Notes: generated by a model from the sequence alone, not told the origin. Shown: positions 10,204-22,499, counted from the stretch's first letter. The stretch is 64,000 nucleotides of DNA from Luzula sylvatica (GCA_946800325.1 OX326962.1:424001-488000); one strand, 5' to 3'. Translations and numbers: made by a program.

Positions 10204-13200
10204 ATAAAGTCAACAAGCAAGTGAACAATGTCATGACCCGAAGAGTTCATTGCTCAAAAAGTGGGCCTACTCCTCTTCTATTCTTTCCCAGAGCCTATTC
10301 ACTCTCTTTATCCCTCTAACTCATCTTGCCCTCAGCTCTATCAAACCTATTAAGGGTCAGGCCTTGTGGTTAGGCAGTGTCTCTCAAGGAGAAAAAGGCT
10401 TGGTCCTTCTTTTCTGCTAGTGAAAATGTATCCTGGCGCTCTTTCTTTTCGTGGATCAACTTCGAAATTCTTTGTTCTCTTCTTTGATTTCTCCTTTGGC
10501 TATCGGTAGCTGCCTGACCAAGGTGGAGTCGATATCTTCTCTTTGACTTAGGCTTGTTTTTAGGCTTGAATTCCATCCTAGCCTTCTATCCCCTCTTATT
10601 GGTAGATCCTGGAAGATCTTTTCAGACTTTAGGTGTGGATCACATCGTACGAAGGTTTGACCAATCGATTCCTAACAACTGTACAGGGTCATGAAAGAAA
10701 GGCGTCTGTCTGCATTTCTTTGGTCTTTGTTGTCACACTAGAAGAGGGAATGCACTCCGATCTTAGCACTTCGTCTCCTGGCGCACCATGCCTGGCCTAG
10801 ACGGAATCGATCTTCTTTCTTCTATCTCTTTTTCGGTCCATCTTCGAATCCGAGAAAAAGAAAGCAGCCTTCTTCCCTCCTCCAAAAGATGGGAATGAGG
10901 CGAACCCATGCTTGTAGGCTTTGAAAAGCTGTCCTTTGAGAACTAAGATGGCCCGTCTGTTGCTGCTCAACCCGATCGCCTAAAGGTACAATGACTCTAT
11001 TCTCCATATCGAACTAAGACTTTTTCACACTTTTGCGAATCGTTCGAGCTTCTAATTGATTCATTTTTCGTCTATTTAGGAGCGCTTCTTAGCTGTTTTT
11101 GCTCCGGAATTCCTAGATCCTTTTCGACCGTCTTCTCTTACGAGATTCTTAGTCATCTGTGTCCACAACGGAAGACGGATGGTATCGAGTGCGAGAACCG
11201 GTCCCAAAATGGTTCACCTTTTCAAGTTCTCTTTCTGCCTTGCTTGTCCGGTTCGGGGCTTTCATTCGCTGCACCACTCTTCGGATCGTACTAGATCGTT
11301 AGACCCTGGATTGGCGCCCTACGGATTCAGAGCTCTTTCTAGACCATAATAGCGAGCTTCAAAGCCATAAGAATCCAATGTATACCCCCCTCTACGAAGT
11401 CAATGGAAAGAGAGTTGGGCTCAATTGGTAGGCATAGGAAGTCCTCTTTCAGTGTTCAGTGCCTTGCTAGCGCTTTAACGGAAATCTTGGTTAGCTTGTA
11501 CTAGTTCGATTCTTTATAGAGCTGTCAACAAAATGAATGACTTACCAGTCTTGTTTTGTCCGCCCTTTAGTTTAGCTCTCTCTTGGAACCGTCCTATTGG
11601 GGGCATTCAAGCATGGCTACCCGTGGTTCATGCATTCGAATTCATGACCCTTCCTTAGCTCCAATCGGTTGAGTCACTTTTCGACATAGGTGATAGGTGA
11701 AATGCGCGAGTTTTGGTTGTCCCAATGCCATTCTCCTTGAGAAAATGCAATTAGTCAGTTTTTCCCCTAGCTGGAAGCAAGTTTGAGATCCACGAGAACG
11801 AATAAAGAAGAAAGTTCCAAAGAAGGTCAGCCAACGACTCCCGAAAGCACACCTCCCTCCGAAGAATGTCCGATTGGACCAGTCGACAAGGTTCAGCCAA
11901 TGGAAGGGAGAGAGGATCCATGCGAGAATTCTTTCTGGAAAGTCCTTCTATTCGGAACCAGATCTTCCAATAGTTCAGTTAAAGGCCATTCATTTTGGAC
12001 ATCCATACAGCCATTGCCTTGATGTTCCCCCCAAAAGAAGAAAAGAAGCAATGCTCTCCCTGATTAGGACAGGTCAATAGTAGAGAAGTTGGGCAAGGAC
12101 GTAAGCAGTTCCTCCCGGCCATCAGCAGGGTTTGACGTTCACGCGCACTCCAAAACTCCAAAGAAGGGATCATAGTAGTTTAGCACTTGATTGGCTTAAT
12201 GCCCTAACCCTATGGATTATTCACGAGCTCTGTTAAGTAAGTTCAAACAACTAGATTGAGCTTTGAAAGCCCTAATTTCATGAGATATAGCCCACAAACA
12301 AGCCTAGCCCTAAGAAGTCAACGGAAGATTCTTTAAGCCACGATACCAAGTATAGGTCCAACTCCCAACTGAACTGACAGGACCAGTCGCTTCTTCCGCC
12401 TCTGGCTAATGCTTTTACCTGTCGTAGAGAGTCTCCTTGCTCGATCAACTATCTCTCCTAGCAACCTTTCTGGAAAACGGCTTGTGCCTCGCCCTGTTCT
12501 GCACGAAGTCTCCCAGAACCACTCCTGAGGATAGTCTATTGGAATGGAGTTGAACCCTCGATATAGGGTTCGTAAATGCGATGTTCTAAGAATGTGAGTG
12601 AGAGGGTCTTCTTTCGTGCCTCCGTCTTCTCATCAATTCAATGAATATTCTACCCTGGCTTTCATCTTCTGCTTCTTCTTCCTATCTACTGCGTACACTC
12701 CCCCAAGTGCCCTGCTAATAAGTCACTAGCATTATCATTATATATTATATACAGGTTTGGTGGAGGGCTTTTTCGTACCTCTTGCCTGACAATAAGGCAC
12801 TATCTTGACCAACTAATAGATTCTCGTGGAAGGGCTTCTGACTCTTTTTCACCGACCGATCCAGGTTCAGCCCGAGATCCAATCCTTCGTTGATAACTTG
12901 GATCGGGCCAATTGACATACAGAGCAAGGATAGACGCGTCCTTCTACCATCTCTCGCCTCAGTCGAATGTCTATTCGCTCTTTTTGATTGGTCGGACCTT
13001 GACGCAAGAGCTCTTCTAACGGCATCGGCTCCGTCTCTATCTTTCATAGTATAACAAAATCCCGACAAACCAATCTTTCGAATCCATTCCCAGAAAGCAA
13101 TCGGATGAAAAGGGCCGGCGAGGAGAACTCATTAACGAGCAGGATCAAGCTAGATAGGTAAGGATTGACTGGCGAAGGAGTCAATCCAATCTGAGTAGCC

Positions 13201-14550
13201 AGGGCTGGGCCAAGAATCGATCCTGTTCTGATCCCCATTCCATAATCCGTCCAATGGCTCAGATGCTTTCCACCACTCTGTAGGCAAGACTTAGTGCTTC
13301 GCGAGCACACCAGAAAAAGAAGGCTTTTGCTTTATGCTCACTTCCCTAATGGCTTCGGGAGACCCTTTTCCAGAACGACTTCCATTCGATCCAGGCTTCG
13401 GACATGTGTAGGATGAGTGTAAAGGAGGATAACGTCTCGCTTGGTCTCCCAGCATCCTCCTCTTTCAGGCTAAGTCCCATGGCATTGCACCCGTCTACCT
13501 GTGTTTGCGAGGCCTTGATTGCTCTGGACGATGACTTGGGAAATTGGCTTCAACCTGAGTCTGATTTAGAGTCTGGCTATTGTTTTTGCTTGTGTATGTT
13601 GAAGACGCTCTTTTTCTTCTCTTTTTTTTTCTTCGCCGAATCAAACTTTCCTTCTCTTATGATATTCTTGGTTGACTCACAAGATCTCCTTCTTTCGTAC
13701 AATGGATTGGGATTTCAGGAACATTCAATCGAATAGAGTACTTAGAGCCGGACAGCTCACTAAGCTCCGTCTTTTGCGGGAAGGATAAGGGGCGCGGAAT
13801 CTTTTTCCTTCTATTTCGGACCATCTCCAATCTGTGTAGAGAGATTTTCTGTTTACCAAGGTAAGGAAGATTGGAAGCAGCTATCATTCTCCTGGAACTC
13901 GAACTCACCACTCCCAGCCGATCCATGGAAGATCCAAATAAGAAAAGGAGCGAATTCATGAACCATAGGCATTTAAGATCGCACATCCAGCAAGATCCAG
14001 TTCGATGAAGACGAAACAATATGGTATAGAGAAATATACCTCCCTGTCCCTTTCTCTCTTAGGCAAACTAGGCAGATAGATAGATTGGGCAGTGAAAAGT
14101 GCACTCTATTCATAGACACTTTCTTGCCAACCATAGAATCCACCCCCGGCGCTATTCATAGAATTTCTACTCCAAGAAAGAATAGGAATCCCTTAATAAG
14201 GCCCGGTGCACTAAATTCTCAGAGAAAGAGAAAGAAATAGAATACCAAAAGAGAAAGAGAAGAAAGTGGAACCAGCGTCTAAAGAAAGGAAAGGTTTGAC
14301 CTCACTCTGAAAGCGAAGCATAGAGATAGGAGAGCCCAGTCCTCTACTAGAATATCTTGATATACATATAATAAGATCCAAACCTATCTCCGCAAAATCC
14401 ATTCAATGGATCTTGCCCAAGATGGTCCGAGAAATCGATTCGTTCAGAACATGACATTGGGGGAGAGAAGCCCCGCGGAACGGGCTTGCCCGATAAGCAC
14501 GCACGAAAGGTGGAACAATCTCGGAGACAGACTCTCTAGCAGGAAACAAA

Positions 14551-14566
14551 GGGGCGCGCAGCGGGG
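14551..14566 (+). repeat. GC 16-mer copy 5
   Basis: Exact copy, flanked by CAAA and AAGA. Confidence 0.9.
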
Positions 14567-14862
14567 AAGAGAAAGAAGAAATCACTCATTTCCTAGGAAG
14601 AGCGCTAAGGGCATCGCAACTTGGTCGGAATCAAAAAGAAGGTAACGTTGAGAAGAGATGAGTTCCGAGCGCCGAGCTATATCAAAGGCGAGCTCCGACT
14701 CACCACTTATATCAACACACTTCCTCCCTGCGTAGACCAAGCGCCGGAACGGGGGAGTGAGCCAGTTACGAAGCCGGAGGTGCTATAAGAAAAAGGGCGG
14801 GCATATTTTCGTATTGAGAAGAAAATTACACATCCCATCCGTTCTACGCAATTCTTGACTCT

Positions 14863-14960
14863 TGAACGAGAAAGCGCCAGGCCCAATGTAGTTCCTCGCT
14901 GGAGCTCGGTACTCGGTAACCTACGAGCGCGGTAAGTTCAAAAAAGGAAGAAAGCGTAGT
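14863..14960 (+). repeat. About 100-bp repeat shared with the DNA upstream of rps1
   Basis: Aligns with 25398-25506. Shared words are GAGAAAGCGCC, GGCCCAA, GGAGCT, CTCGGTAACC, GTAAGTTCAA, AAAGG and GAAAGCG, in the same order and with small indels. This copy lies upstream of the 26S rRNA fragment, the 295-codon ORF and rps4; the other lies about 107 bp before rps1. It could be an old duplicated 5' region, perhaps carrying transcription or processing signals. Confidence 0.7.
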
Positions 14961-15030
14961 CCAAGTGCCTCCTAAAATGAGTAGGAATTTCACTTCACAC
15001 AGGAGGGGCACCAGCGCTCTTGATCTGGAG

Positions 15031-15255
15031 TCTGTGAAGATGCGGAGTACCAACGGCTAGACGGTAAGACCCCGTGCACCTTGACTATCGCTTCGCAGTG
15101 ACAACCTTGATCGAATGTGTAGGATAGGTGGGAGGTGGTGACACACAACGACCAATCCTGAAAGACCACTCTTTCGTCTAAGGATGCCTAACCGCCAAAG
15201 CCCTCATTCGGGGGTGGCGGGACAGTGCGAGGTGGGTAGTTTATCTGGGGCGGAT
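15031..15255 (+). pseudogene. rrn26: Fragment of mitochondrial 26S rRNA (domain V region)
   Basis: TCTGTGAAGATGCGGAGTACC, ACGGCTAGACGGTAAGACCCC, ATGTGTAGGATAGGTGGGAGG and GTGGGTAGTTTATCTGGGGCGG are the consecutive conserved blocks of plant mitochondrial large-subunit rRNA. They correspond to roughly E. coli 23S 2040-2270. Homology stops abruptly after GGGGCGGAT. Small changes (for example CCTTGACTATCGC, where CCTTTACTATAGC is expected) show it is diverging. It is about 225 nt, far too little for a functional rRNA, and is best read as a recombined partial copy. Confidence 0.9.
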
Positions 15256-15385
15256 TAACAGAGCGGAAATTGGTTATAACAGCGAGCTGAATGAGGAGGA
15301 GCTAATAGGAATAGAGATAGTTCAAGTGGAATAGCCACTAATAGTGATTCGGGCAGTTTAGGGGAAATAGGAAGATTTTTTTCCA

Positions 15386-16273
15386 ATGAAAATCTTGACT
15401 ATTTTTATAAAAGAGAGGTTCATGTCAAAAATACTTGGTCGGGGCCTTTTGAATGAAACAATGATTTCTTCAGATTTGATCTGGGGCTTACTTGGCCTCT
15501 TGGTACTTGGGGTTCTCTTTATTTGGACTTGCCATCATTGGCATGGCGAGACTCATCCAAATCCAAAGGAGCCCCTCAAGCCAAGCGCTGGGTTCATTGT
15601 TGGGGTAGTCGCTCTCATCTCCTCCTCTTTTTCAATCCAAATCGCATTTTGCGATGATGATGATATAGACGAGGGGGGGGATGAATTGAGCAGGGCGGTC
15701 CGCCCCTTTCTTCGAGGAGAGGGCAGCTCGAGCCAGAATGCCCCCCCTCAGGTGGGGCAGCCCGAGGAAAATGCACTTCTTCGAGCTGTTTCGCCTGACC
15801 TGAGGGGGCAGCCCGCTGAGGTCAATACGCCTCTTCTGGTGCCCGGGGCCCCCGAGCCCTTTCATATGGCCGTGGCCGCGCGCACTCGTCTTAGTGCCTA
15901 CTTGCGTAGGCAAGACGTTGACTTTTCGGGAACCGAAGATAACCACGAGGCCCAGGCGGCGGAGATCCTGGCCCTGCAGCATAGCTTTATCCTCAAGGTC
16001 TGGGAACTTGATGGGTGGGACCCGTACTGGGTCCAAAATATGGATCAAATCTTTCTTTCTTTTTATGATAGAGAAGGAGGATTGAACCCGCGGTGCTTGC
16101 AGAAGTGGATCGACAAACTCTGGGAACAGGGTTTGGGAGTCGCCACGACTAAAAGGTCGTTCCTTTACTTTCTCTTGGAAAGAAAGCGGGATTTCAATTC
16201 GGAAATCTCGGCCAGAGAGCACTACTTTTTTGCCTTTGGCCGGTATCCTCCAAGGGCGGGTCCCACCAATTGA
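15386..16273 (+). CDS. Unidentified 295-residue ORF, two N-terminal membrane segments
   Basis: I do not recognise this protein. It is the longest open frame outside the polymerase and rps4, and at this length chance is unlikely. Two hydrophobic stretches (about residues 31-48, LIWGLLGLLVLGVLFIW, and 68-88, AGFIVGVVALISSSFSIQIAF) should span a membrane. They are followed by an acidic run (CDDDDIDEGGDE). Residues about 102-150 hold two degenerate units, SRAVRPFLRG and LRAVSPDLRG, in a Pro/Gly/Gln-rich linker. The C-terminal half is soluble-looking and aromatic-rich (VWELDGWDPYWVQNMDQIF). ATGs at codons 13 and 27 are alternative starts. It ends 113 nt before rps4 on the same strand, so co-transcription is likely. 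Base composition is more GC-rich than the surroundings. It may be a lineage-conserved mitochondrial ORF or a chimeric ORF of the kind linked to cytoplasmic male sterility. Confidence 0.6.
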   Translation: MKILTIFIKERFMSKILGRGLLNETMISSDLIWGLLGLLVLGVLFIWTCHHWHGETHPNPKEPLKPSAGFIVGVVALISSSFSIQIAFCDDDDIDEGGDELSRAVRPFLRGEGSSSQNAPPQVGQPEENALLRAVSPDLRGQPAEVNTPLLVPGAPEPFHMAVAARTRLSAYLRRQDVDFSGTEDNHEAQAAEILALQHSFILKVWELDGWDPYWVQNMDQIFLSFYDREGGLNPRCLQKWIDKLWEQGLGVATTKRSFLYFLLERKRDFNSEISAREHYFFAFGRYPPRAGPTN

Positions 16274-16386
16274 CCTCGTAGTTCATTGAGTTCAGGGAGG
16301 TCCATTCGTGGGAGTTCGTGGAAGAATTTGGTTTCTTACCTTTTAGACGCGATGTGGAGAAAACACTCATTCAACGCAACGAGCAC

Positions 16387-17424
16387 ATGCAGGCATTCAG
16401 ATTTAAAACGTGTCGTCTACTTCTAGGAAATGTTCGGAAAAAAGAACTTTCTATAATACAACGCCGCATTCTCCGAAGATTGAGGAACAAGAGGAGATCC
16501 ATTCAAAGAAATCTGTCTCTGAGAGAAAATCTAAACAGTAACATCAAATCACAAACTACACGAAAATTGTCCCTTTTTTATGGGGATTTACCCATCAAGG
16601 AGATGCAAAGAGGAAGAAAACGAACTGAATATATCCCTTTTTTACTCAATCAAGAAACAAGATCGGACGTGATTCCGGTTCGTCTACATTTTACTCACAC
16701 TCTTCCTCAAGCAAGGCAGCCGATAAGTCATCGAAGGGTTTGTGTTAATAATGGACTGGTCAGCATTACTAATTGGAAAGTTTCCCATGGTGATCTCATA
16801 TCTTTTCCAGAAAATGAGGCGATAACCCGCGGTTCAGAAATCAGGAGATCTTTCTATATCGACATATTAGTTGGCAAAATCATAGGCAAATTCCTTCCAG
16901 TCAGAATGTGGAGAAGAACCAAAACAAAATGGTTCCGCTTACTCAAAACAAAGAGGGGGTGCCACCTACTACTCAATTCCCCGTTTTTGCAAGAGTTGCG
17001 TTCTTCTATGCAAGAAGAAGACAACGAAAGAACAAAGAAGTTTGGATCCGAAAAAGTATGCTTAGGCAGTTACTTCGCTGAGCACAACAGAATGAAGAGG
17101 AATTTGTTTCATTTCCAATACTTCTTCTTATTGAAGAGAAGGAAGGACGCATGCGGCCTTCTTCTTCCTACTCCAGCAAAAAGTCCTTTTGTTGAAAAGT
17201 CTTATTTTTATAATAAATCGACCTATTGCTCCGGTTCCCCTTTGACTAGGAAGATCAGAATCAAAAGGATCGAACTGCCTACTCATTATTTGGAGGTGAA
17301 TCATAGAACACTCAAAGCTGTGGTATCTTATGGGCCTAACATAGCTCACATCCCTCACGACATAAGATTGAAAGATCCAAACCTTCTTCTTCGGAGCGGA
17401 AACGGACGTGGTCAAAACATATAA
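16387..17424 (+). CDS. rps4: Mitochondrial ribosomal protein S4
   Basis: The 345-residue protein is a small-subunit mitoribosomal protein (uS4). The ATG at 16387 gives MQAFRFKTCRLLLGNVRKKE, matching the usual start of plant mitochondrial S4. An upstream GTG in the same frame would add 23 residues with no family support. The S4 RNA-binding domain is clear: VRLHFTHTLPQARQPISHRRV and CVNNGLVSITNWKVSHGDLI. Conserved plant-specific blocks follow (RMWRRTKTKWFRLLKTKRGC, ELRSSMQEED, TKKFGSEKVCLGSYFAEHNRMKRN). The C-terminus RIKRIELPTHYLEVNHRTLK ... HIPHDIRLKDPNLLLRSGNGRGQNI is typical. The segment around GLLLPTPAKSPFVEKSYFYN is more diverged. The gene looks intact; C-to-U editing is expected. Confidence 0.96.
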   Translation: MQAFRFKTCRLLLGNVRKKELSIIQRRILRRLRNKRRSIQRNLSLRENLNSNIKSQTTRKLSLFYGDLPIKEMQRGRKRTEYIPFLLNQETRSDVIPVRLHFTHTLPQARQPISHRRVCVNNGLVSITNWKVSHGDLISFPENEAITRGSEIRRSFYIDILVGKIIGKFLPVRMWRRTKTKWFRLLKTKRGCHLLLNSPFLQELRSSMQEEDNERTKKFGSEKVCLGSYFAEHNRMKRNLFHFQYFFLLKRRKDACGLLLPTPAKSPFVEKSYFYNKSTYCSGSPLTRKIRIKRIELPTHYLEVNHRTLKAVVSYGPNIAHIPHDIRLKDPNLLLRSGNGRGQNI

Positions 17425-17890
17425 GAAAATCTCGGCCTAGTCGCTCATAGGGAATATCTATCCGGATGGAGGATAGTCTAGAGGAAATGAGAGATCTAGA
17501 AGATATATGGCTATCCCTGTGTCTCGAGCCACATCAATCGAAATAGATGTCAAAAGTACACTTTGTGACTACTACTACTTCTGAGACTTTTGGAAAGGCC
17601 GCATGCGTCCTTCCTTTTTCAAATGTACGTTTGGTCGGAGCGTAGATGAGCGAGCAGAACCCAGTCAAGAAGTCAGACCGTCATAGAGCAATCGACTAGA
17701 ACAGACTGCTAGCCTGAGAGAAGGCAGTCTCTCTCACCTTATTATTTTCCCAATTTCTCTTCTTTCTTTTCACACCACGGGCAACATAGGGGCAGAAAAA
17801 AGACCCTGAACGAACATACATGAGTTTCCAAAAGGCCAGTGAAAAAAAGACAAGGAATTCTGAAATCTATCAAACAAATGGAACTAGGAA

Positions 17891-17944
17891 GCAGCCCAGA
17901 CAAGTCAATCTCAGATGGAAAGTGGCATCCTATTCATTTCTTTT
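17891..17944 (+). repeat. 54-bp dispersed direct repeat, copy A
   Basis: Exact match over 54 bases to 60621-60674, beginning GCAGCCCAGACAAG and ending CATTTCTTTT. Weaker similarity (CTCTTTCAGCAC) continues beyond. Confidence 0.92.
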
Positions 17945-18635
17945 CTTGTTCATTCTACTCTTTCAGCACCTGAATCACTTCGGACGGAATATCAGCATCA
18001 ACTAAGATCTCCGTCTCTAACTTGAACTTGAAGGCAGCAATATATGTGAAGTAGCCTTTGATCAGGCCCTTCTTGCTCGCATCAGAGGACCTATCAAATA
18101 TGTGGATTTAGCTTATTCTCACTGAATAGGAAATCTCAATATAGGATCTCGGCAGTAAGGTATTGCTTGAGAGAAGTTCTCTTTCTTCTAGCTCACCGGT
18201 AAGCTACTATTGGATCAGTCAATCTCATCACCTCGCTTCGAACGCATCCAAGATCCCACGAAGGGGTGAACAAGACCCCACTTCTTGCTGACACAGGGTA
18301 GGCTGACTGATTGCTGCTTGACATTCCAAATTCAGAAGACAAAACACATCATATATTTGACGGAATTGGCCATTTTGGAAGACTTACTTCACCCGACAGG
18401 GCTGAAGCCTTCGGTTCATTAGATACTGAGAAAGAATTGATCCTTTTTTGTGGGATTCCCAGTAACAGTATGTCCGATTTTCATTGCTACTTCCAGGCAA
18501 GTATGAGTCCTTATTCTGTGAAGCCATTGTGATGTGATAGCATGTGTAAGGCATTCATTCATGCCCCCTTTTGAAATGAATTTATGGTAAATAAAAAGAG
18601 GTAAACCCAGCTGGTAAGGTAAATGAAGAAGGCAA

Positions 18636-18651
18636 GGGGCGCGCAGCGGGG
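18636..18651 (+). repeat. GC 16-mer copy 6
   Basis: Exact copy, flanked by GGCAA and CAGG. It is the only copy followed by a pyrimidine. Confidence 0.9.
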
Positions 18652-19218
18652 CAGGAACGAACGTTTGAAGAAAACGATGACTGACGGAAGTCAGAAAGCC
18701 TTTGAGCCTCTTTTGGAAAGCTTCTTCCGTCAAGTTACTGTCCCCTATGACGGGCTAGACTAGTTTTGATTCTTATGCATACTGTATGTAGTCTTTCTGC
18801 AAGCAAGTTAGCGAAATCCAAATCAAGAAAGTCAAGATAGTTAGCCTGACCTTCCAGTCCTACCCTTCCCTATGCTCGTGGGATGAGAGATGTGCCAGTC
18901 CTACCTTCCCCCAAAACAAAGCAGAAGTCTGACTATGAAAAGTGCCTTTGCTCGTGTCATAAAGAGAGCTGTCAAGTCAAGTATCAATCACAAGGAGTGG
19001 TAAGAAGCAGCCATCAAAGTATCAATAACCTCTCGTGCCTTCTTTCCCTTCTACTACCCTGTCTTTGAACAAGTGCTTTATCCGCTTGTACTTTTCATTA
19101 ATACATACTACTTGACTGACTTCCAGACGTGTGGAATTCCTCGGCATATTGAGAAGCAGTGGTTGACTCGCTAGCTTGCCTCAGCTTTTATTACCTACTT
19201 TTTCTTCACTCGACTAAT

Positions 19219-19234
19219 CCCCGCTGCGCGCCCC
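19219..19234 (-). repeat. GC 16-mer copy 7
   Basis: Exact copy in reverse orientation. Flanks in the GGGG orientation are GCAA and ATTA. Confidence 0.9.
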
Positions 19235-22200
19235 TTGCTTCCACTCGTTCTTATTCCGTACCCCCAGTGAAATACATACTAGTCAGCCTCATTTCTTTCT
19301 GCCAGTTCTCATTCCTCTGAATCGTCATCATCAAATCTCGTTCCACTGGCAGCTGTTGATTTGACTTTCAGAAAAGCGGATCCAATACCAAGGCAGGTAA
19401 CCATTTTAGCAGTGTGTAGCTAAATCCCCTCCCCCCGTTAGGTGAAAGGGCCAATCGGTCTCGTTACTCAACTTCCTCTGGTGGCGTATCACCATTCATT
19501 TCGTCTCCAAAGTCTCTCCTAGGGAGTGAGTCTATCCTACACGTTCTTTCTTCCGTACAAGCTTACTCGCTTACAAGGGGTTCTTCAATTTTGAGCTATG
19601 TTCCCGCGAAAAGTGGTAAATAAATAAGTTAATTTCAAATTCACTTGTTGGGGTATGGTATACTACGACGCTATTAAAAGAACATCTTAGTTCAGACTTT
19701 CTAGAAGCTGGCTAGCTAGATGATGTTACGGAAAAAAAGGGTTGGCCCAAGGGCAGGTTGTGCGCATCAAGTGCTGGTCTAGTACCAACAAAGACAGACT
19801 CCTTCACTTCCTCCACAGAAGAAGTTGCTTCATTACATCCGTCCTCTCCTGGCAGACTTGAAGAAAAAGGGTATTGAGTTAGTGCATTCTTTCTATTATT
19901 AGTCTCATTGGCTTTCAGCTGTGACTATGTGAATTCCATTATTGGCAATAATTTGTAGCTATATCGTCTTCTCCTTTTATGATACAGAGAGGGTACAGCG
20001 GAATCAATAGCATCACTAGCATCTTGAGCTGCTGTATCATCTTTAGCAACAGATCTTGAAACAGATTCCCTAGCCCAATAAACCAAAATACCAATAAGGG
20101 AGTGAAAGGACTAAGCTTATTCCTTTGAATCAGTCTTTCAAGTAGGAGTGCTTAAAGTCGAAACATTATACGTTTGTTTCTCCTTTCATCTCCAGCTATC
20201 TCCTTGGGTGTCAGAGCCGGGATAACAGATACCCGTGGCCCCTCTTTATCCTAATTCATTACTAGCTAGCGGGGAAGCTAGCGAGGAAGCAAGCAAGACA
20301 GTACCAGAATCTGAATCTCTTGATGCGCTACCTGCACATCCACCTTTTTTCTGTAGTTAGAAAGACAATTCGGTCCTTTACCTTGTCACTCGAGCTACTT
20401 TCTTCCATGATCCGCATGTGAAAAGTGAGCTCTTTTTCAAAACCGGGGATTTGTCTTCTATTCTCAAAGAGGCTTTTTCAGAAGCCTTAGAAGGTTTGAG
20501 TCTCTCCTTTCTATTCTAAAGAGGGATGATAATCCACCGTAACACAACTATATCATAAATGAATGACAGTGAAATAATTCCATTCTTCCGAGCGTGAGTT
20601 CGGATCTCCGGTATATGCTATCCATTCCCTAGTTGGGTACTCTAGATAAAAGACCTTCCCGCCCGTGATCCTAGTTTGAGGCCGCCGAAAACCCTTGTCT
20701 ATAAAGAGGACGACGAGCAAGATAGTTTCATTCAATCTATACTCGAGAAGAAAACCTAGTTGTCAGCTTCTTCCTTTGGGAATAGCGCGAGAAAGGTATG
20801 TAATCGGATACTTTGACCTTACCGGCATTTTGATATTATAAACAAGGGTTTCGGATCATGGGCTGGTTCGTCCACCAAAGGTAGATGGTAGGCGAACCCT
20901 TGATCCAAGCTTAGGCAAGTCAGGATATGAAGTTGAATATTCATATGAAACTTTTGATGAATCTGTTCCGTCTCTACCCGAAAGCAAGTCATCTTCGGTT
21001 GCCGAATTAGATCTATATTCTTCTTCTGTTGTTCCCGCATTTCTGGAAAGAAAGTCAGACTTAGCAGCGGATTCGCTCACAGTTGAGTCAAAAGCTGCTG
21101 ACTTTGATTCCTCACTGGCTGCAGGTGATATTTTCGACCCGCAAGCTTCATGCTCTACTTACTTAATAAATAGAGGAATTCCTCAATTCTTTCTCCGCAA
21201 CCCTAATAAGAAAAGAACGAAAGAAGTAACGAGACCGTCCCTCGGGCTAGGCTATCCTTGGGCATCTACCTCGGGTAGGAGTCAAAAAGCTCATAACTCT
21301 GATCACAGGTCAGGAAGAAATGCAATTTGAAAAGAAGGTTGCTTCGGGAAGTTCAAGAGAGGATCCCTAACTAAAGTCAACGTGTGTTCAAAGTGTAGTT
21401 TCATGTAAGTTCGTGTCCCGCGGGGATAACTAGTTATCTAATTGAGTTGGTTGAGGCAATCGACTTCCTAAAGAGGAAGCACTTGTGCGCTGTCAGCATA
21501 TCCCCCCGTTCTACACCTGATTATGCACTCACCTTTGATCATTGCTGCTTCGTCTTTCTTCTCAAACCTTAGATGATGTTCACTACTAACTGACGACTGG
21601 ACTCACTTATGGGAATTTCCATATTGATTCAGCTCTTAATATCCAAATAGATTGTTTTGGTGAGGCCAGTTGAAAGAGATATACCTAATTGGGCTTGCAT
21701 CAGTCTAGGCTAGAGTTTTGGACAGGAACTGAAACCTGGTTGGTACTGTTCTGACAGGTTACTCTGAAGCTAGGCAGCAACAACACTTTAGCAACATTTT
21801 GATTAGCACTGACTTTCTTACTTGATACTGAAACACTCAATCCTATTAGGCTAGATGACGTGATGAAGTTGATATCAAAATCCAATCTAAGTGAGCCCGG
21901 CTTCTGACTTTCTGGAATAAGTGCTGCTTGATGACATACTTTTCTTCTGCACCTTAGTCAATCACATTTCTTTCTCGAGGAAGAGTCGAATCTTTCTTTT
22001 TTTCCCAAACTCAACTTAATCAATGGCACCAACAGCTGTCTTTCCTCAAATCCGAGGCAAGGGGGCTAGTCAAGCGGTCCGGTGAATTCACTTCCTTTCT
22101 TATCGAATAGAATCTAAGCCAATTCCTTACTCTTTATCCCAGAACTCTTTGACTTCCCGCTGAAGCAAAGAAAGCTAGAATAAGGAGAGACCCAACCTGT

Positions 22201-22483
22201 AGACTAGATCCTCGGACTGGCAATATCGATTCCTCTATTTCCCCGAAGTGTAGAGTCAACATACTTTGTTCATGAAATAGGAAAGAATGCGCCGCAATCC
22301 ACCAGCTTCTTTCTTTGTATGTAGTCAAGTATGACAGACCTAATGCGACGAGGCATGCATCGTAGATCTCATTACCTGGCGCTTGCGCGGAGGAAGTCGA
22401 CGTCTGAGACATGGGCCAAGTTGCTCGACTGACGCACCTATGATGCATAGAAAGCCAGGTCTTTGAATAGGATTGACTTAGAC

Positions 22484-22499
22484 CCCCGCTGCGCGCCCC
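22484..22499 (-). repeat. GC 16-mer copy 8
   Basis: Exact copy in reverse orientation, preceded by a fifth C. Flanks in the GGGG orientation are CAAA and GTCT. Confidence 0.9.

Larger units (their letters stand above)
7303..14550. other. Long intergenic span, no gene recognised
   Basis: Over 7 kb with only short open frames that resemble nothing I know. It contains a partial local duplication at 7568-7715 (CTCAGTATAGG and GTGCATTGGTGGGAAAA each twice) and a GGCCA microsatellite at 10181-10203. The word AGAAATACGTTCT occurs at about 7347 and 7599. Confidence 0.6.

Noticed and set aside
14863..14960. The repeat before orf295 as a further part of the 26S rRNA
   Set aside because: GGTAAGTTC resembles a bacterial 23S word, but the surrounding bases and spacing do not fit plant mitochondrial 26S, and the second copy at 25.4 kb has no rRNA next to it.
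20842..21330. Stop-to-stop plus-strand frame of about 162 codons rich in Ser and acidic residues
   Set aside because: It has no ATG, no recognisable domain, and a length expected a few times by chance in six frames of 64 kb.
4277..22448. Minus-strand frames at 4277-4522 and 22134-22448 as a protein family, because both contain RSW(C/W)IAAHS
   Set aside because: The similarity is confined to about 25 bases, so it is a short DNA repeat, not homologous proteins.
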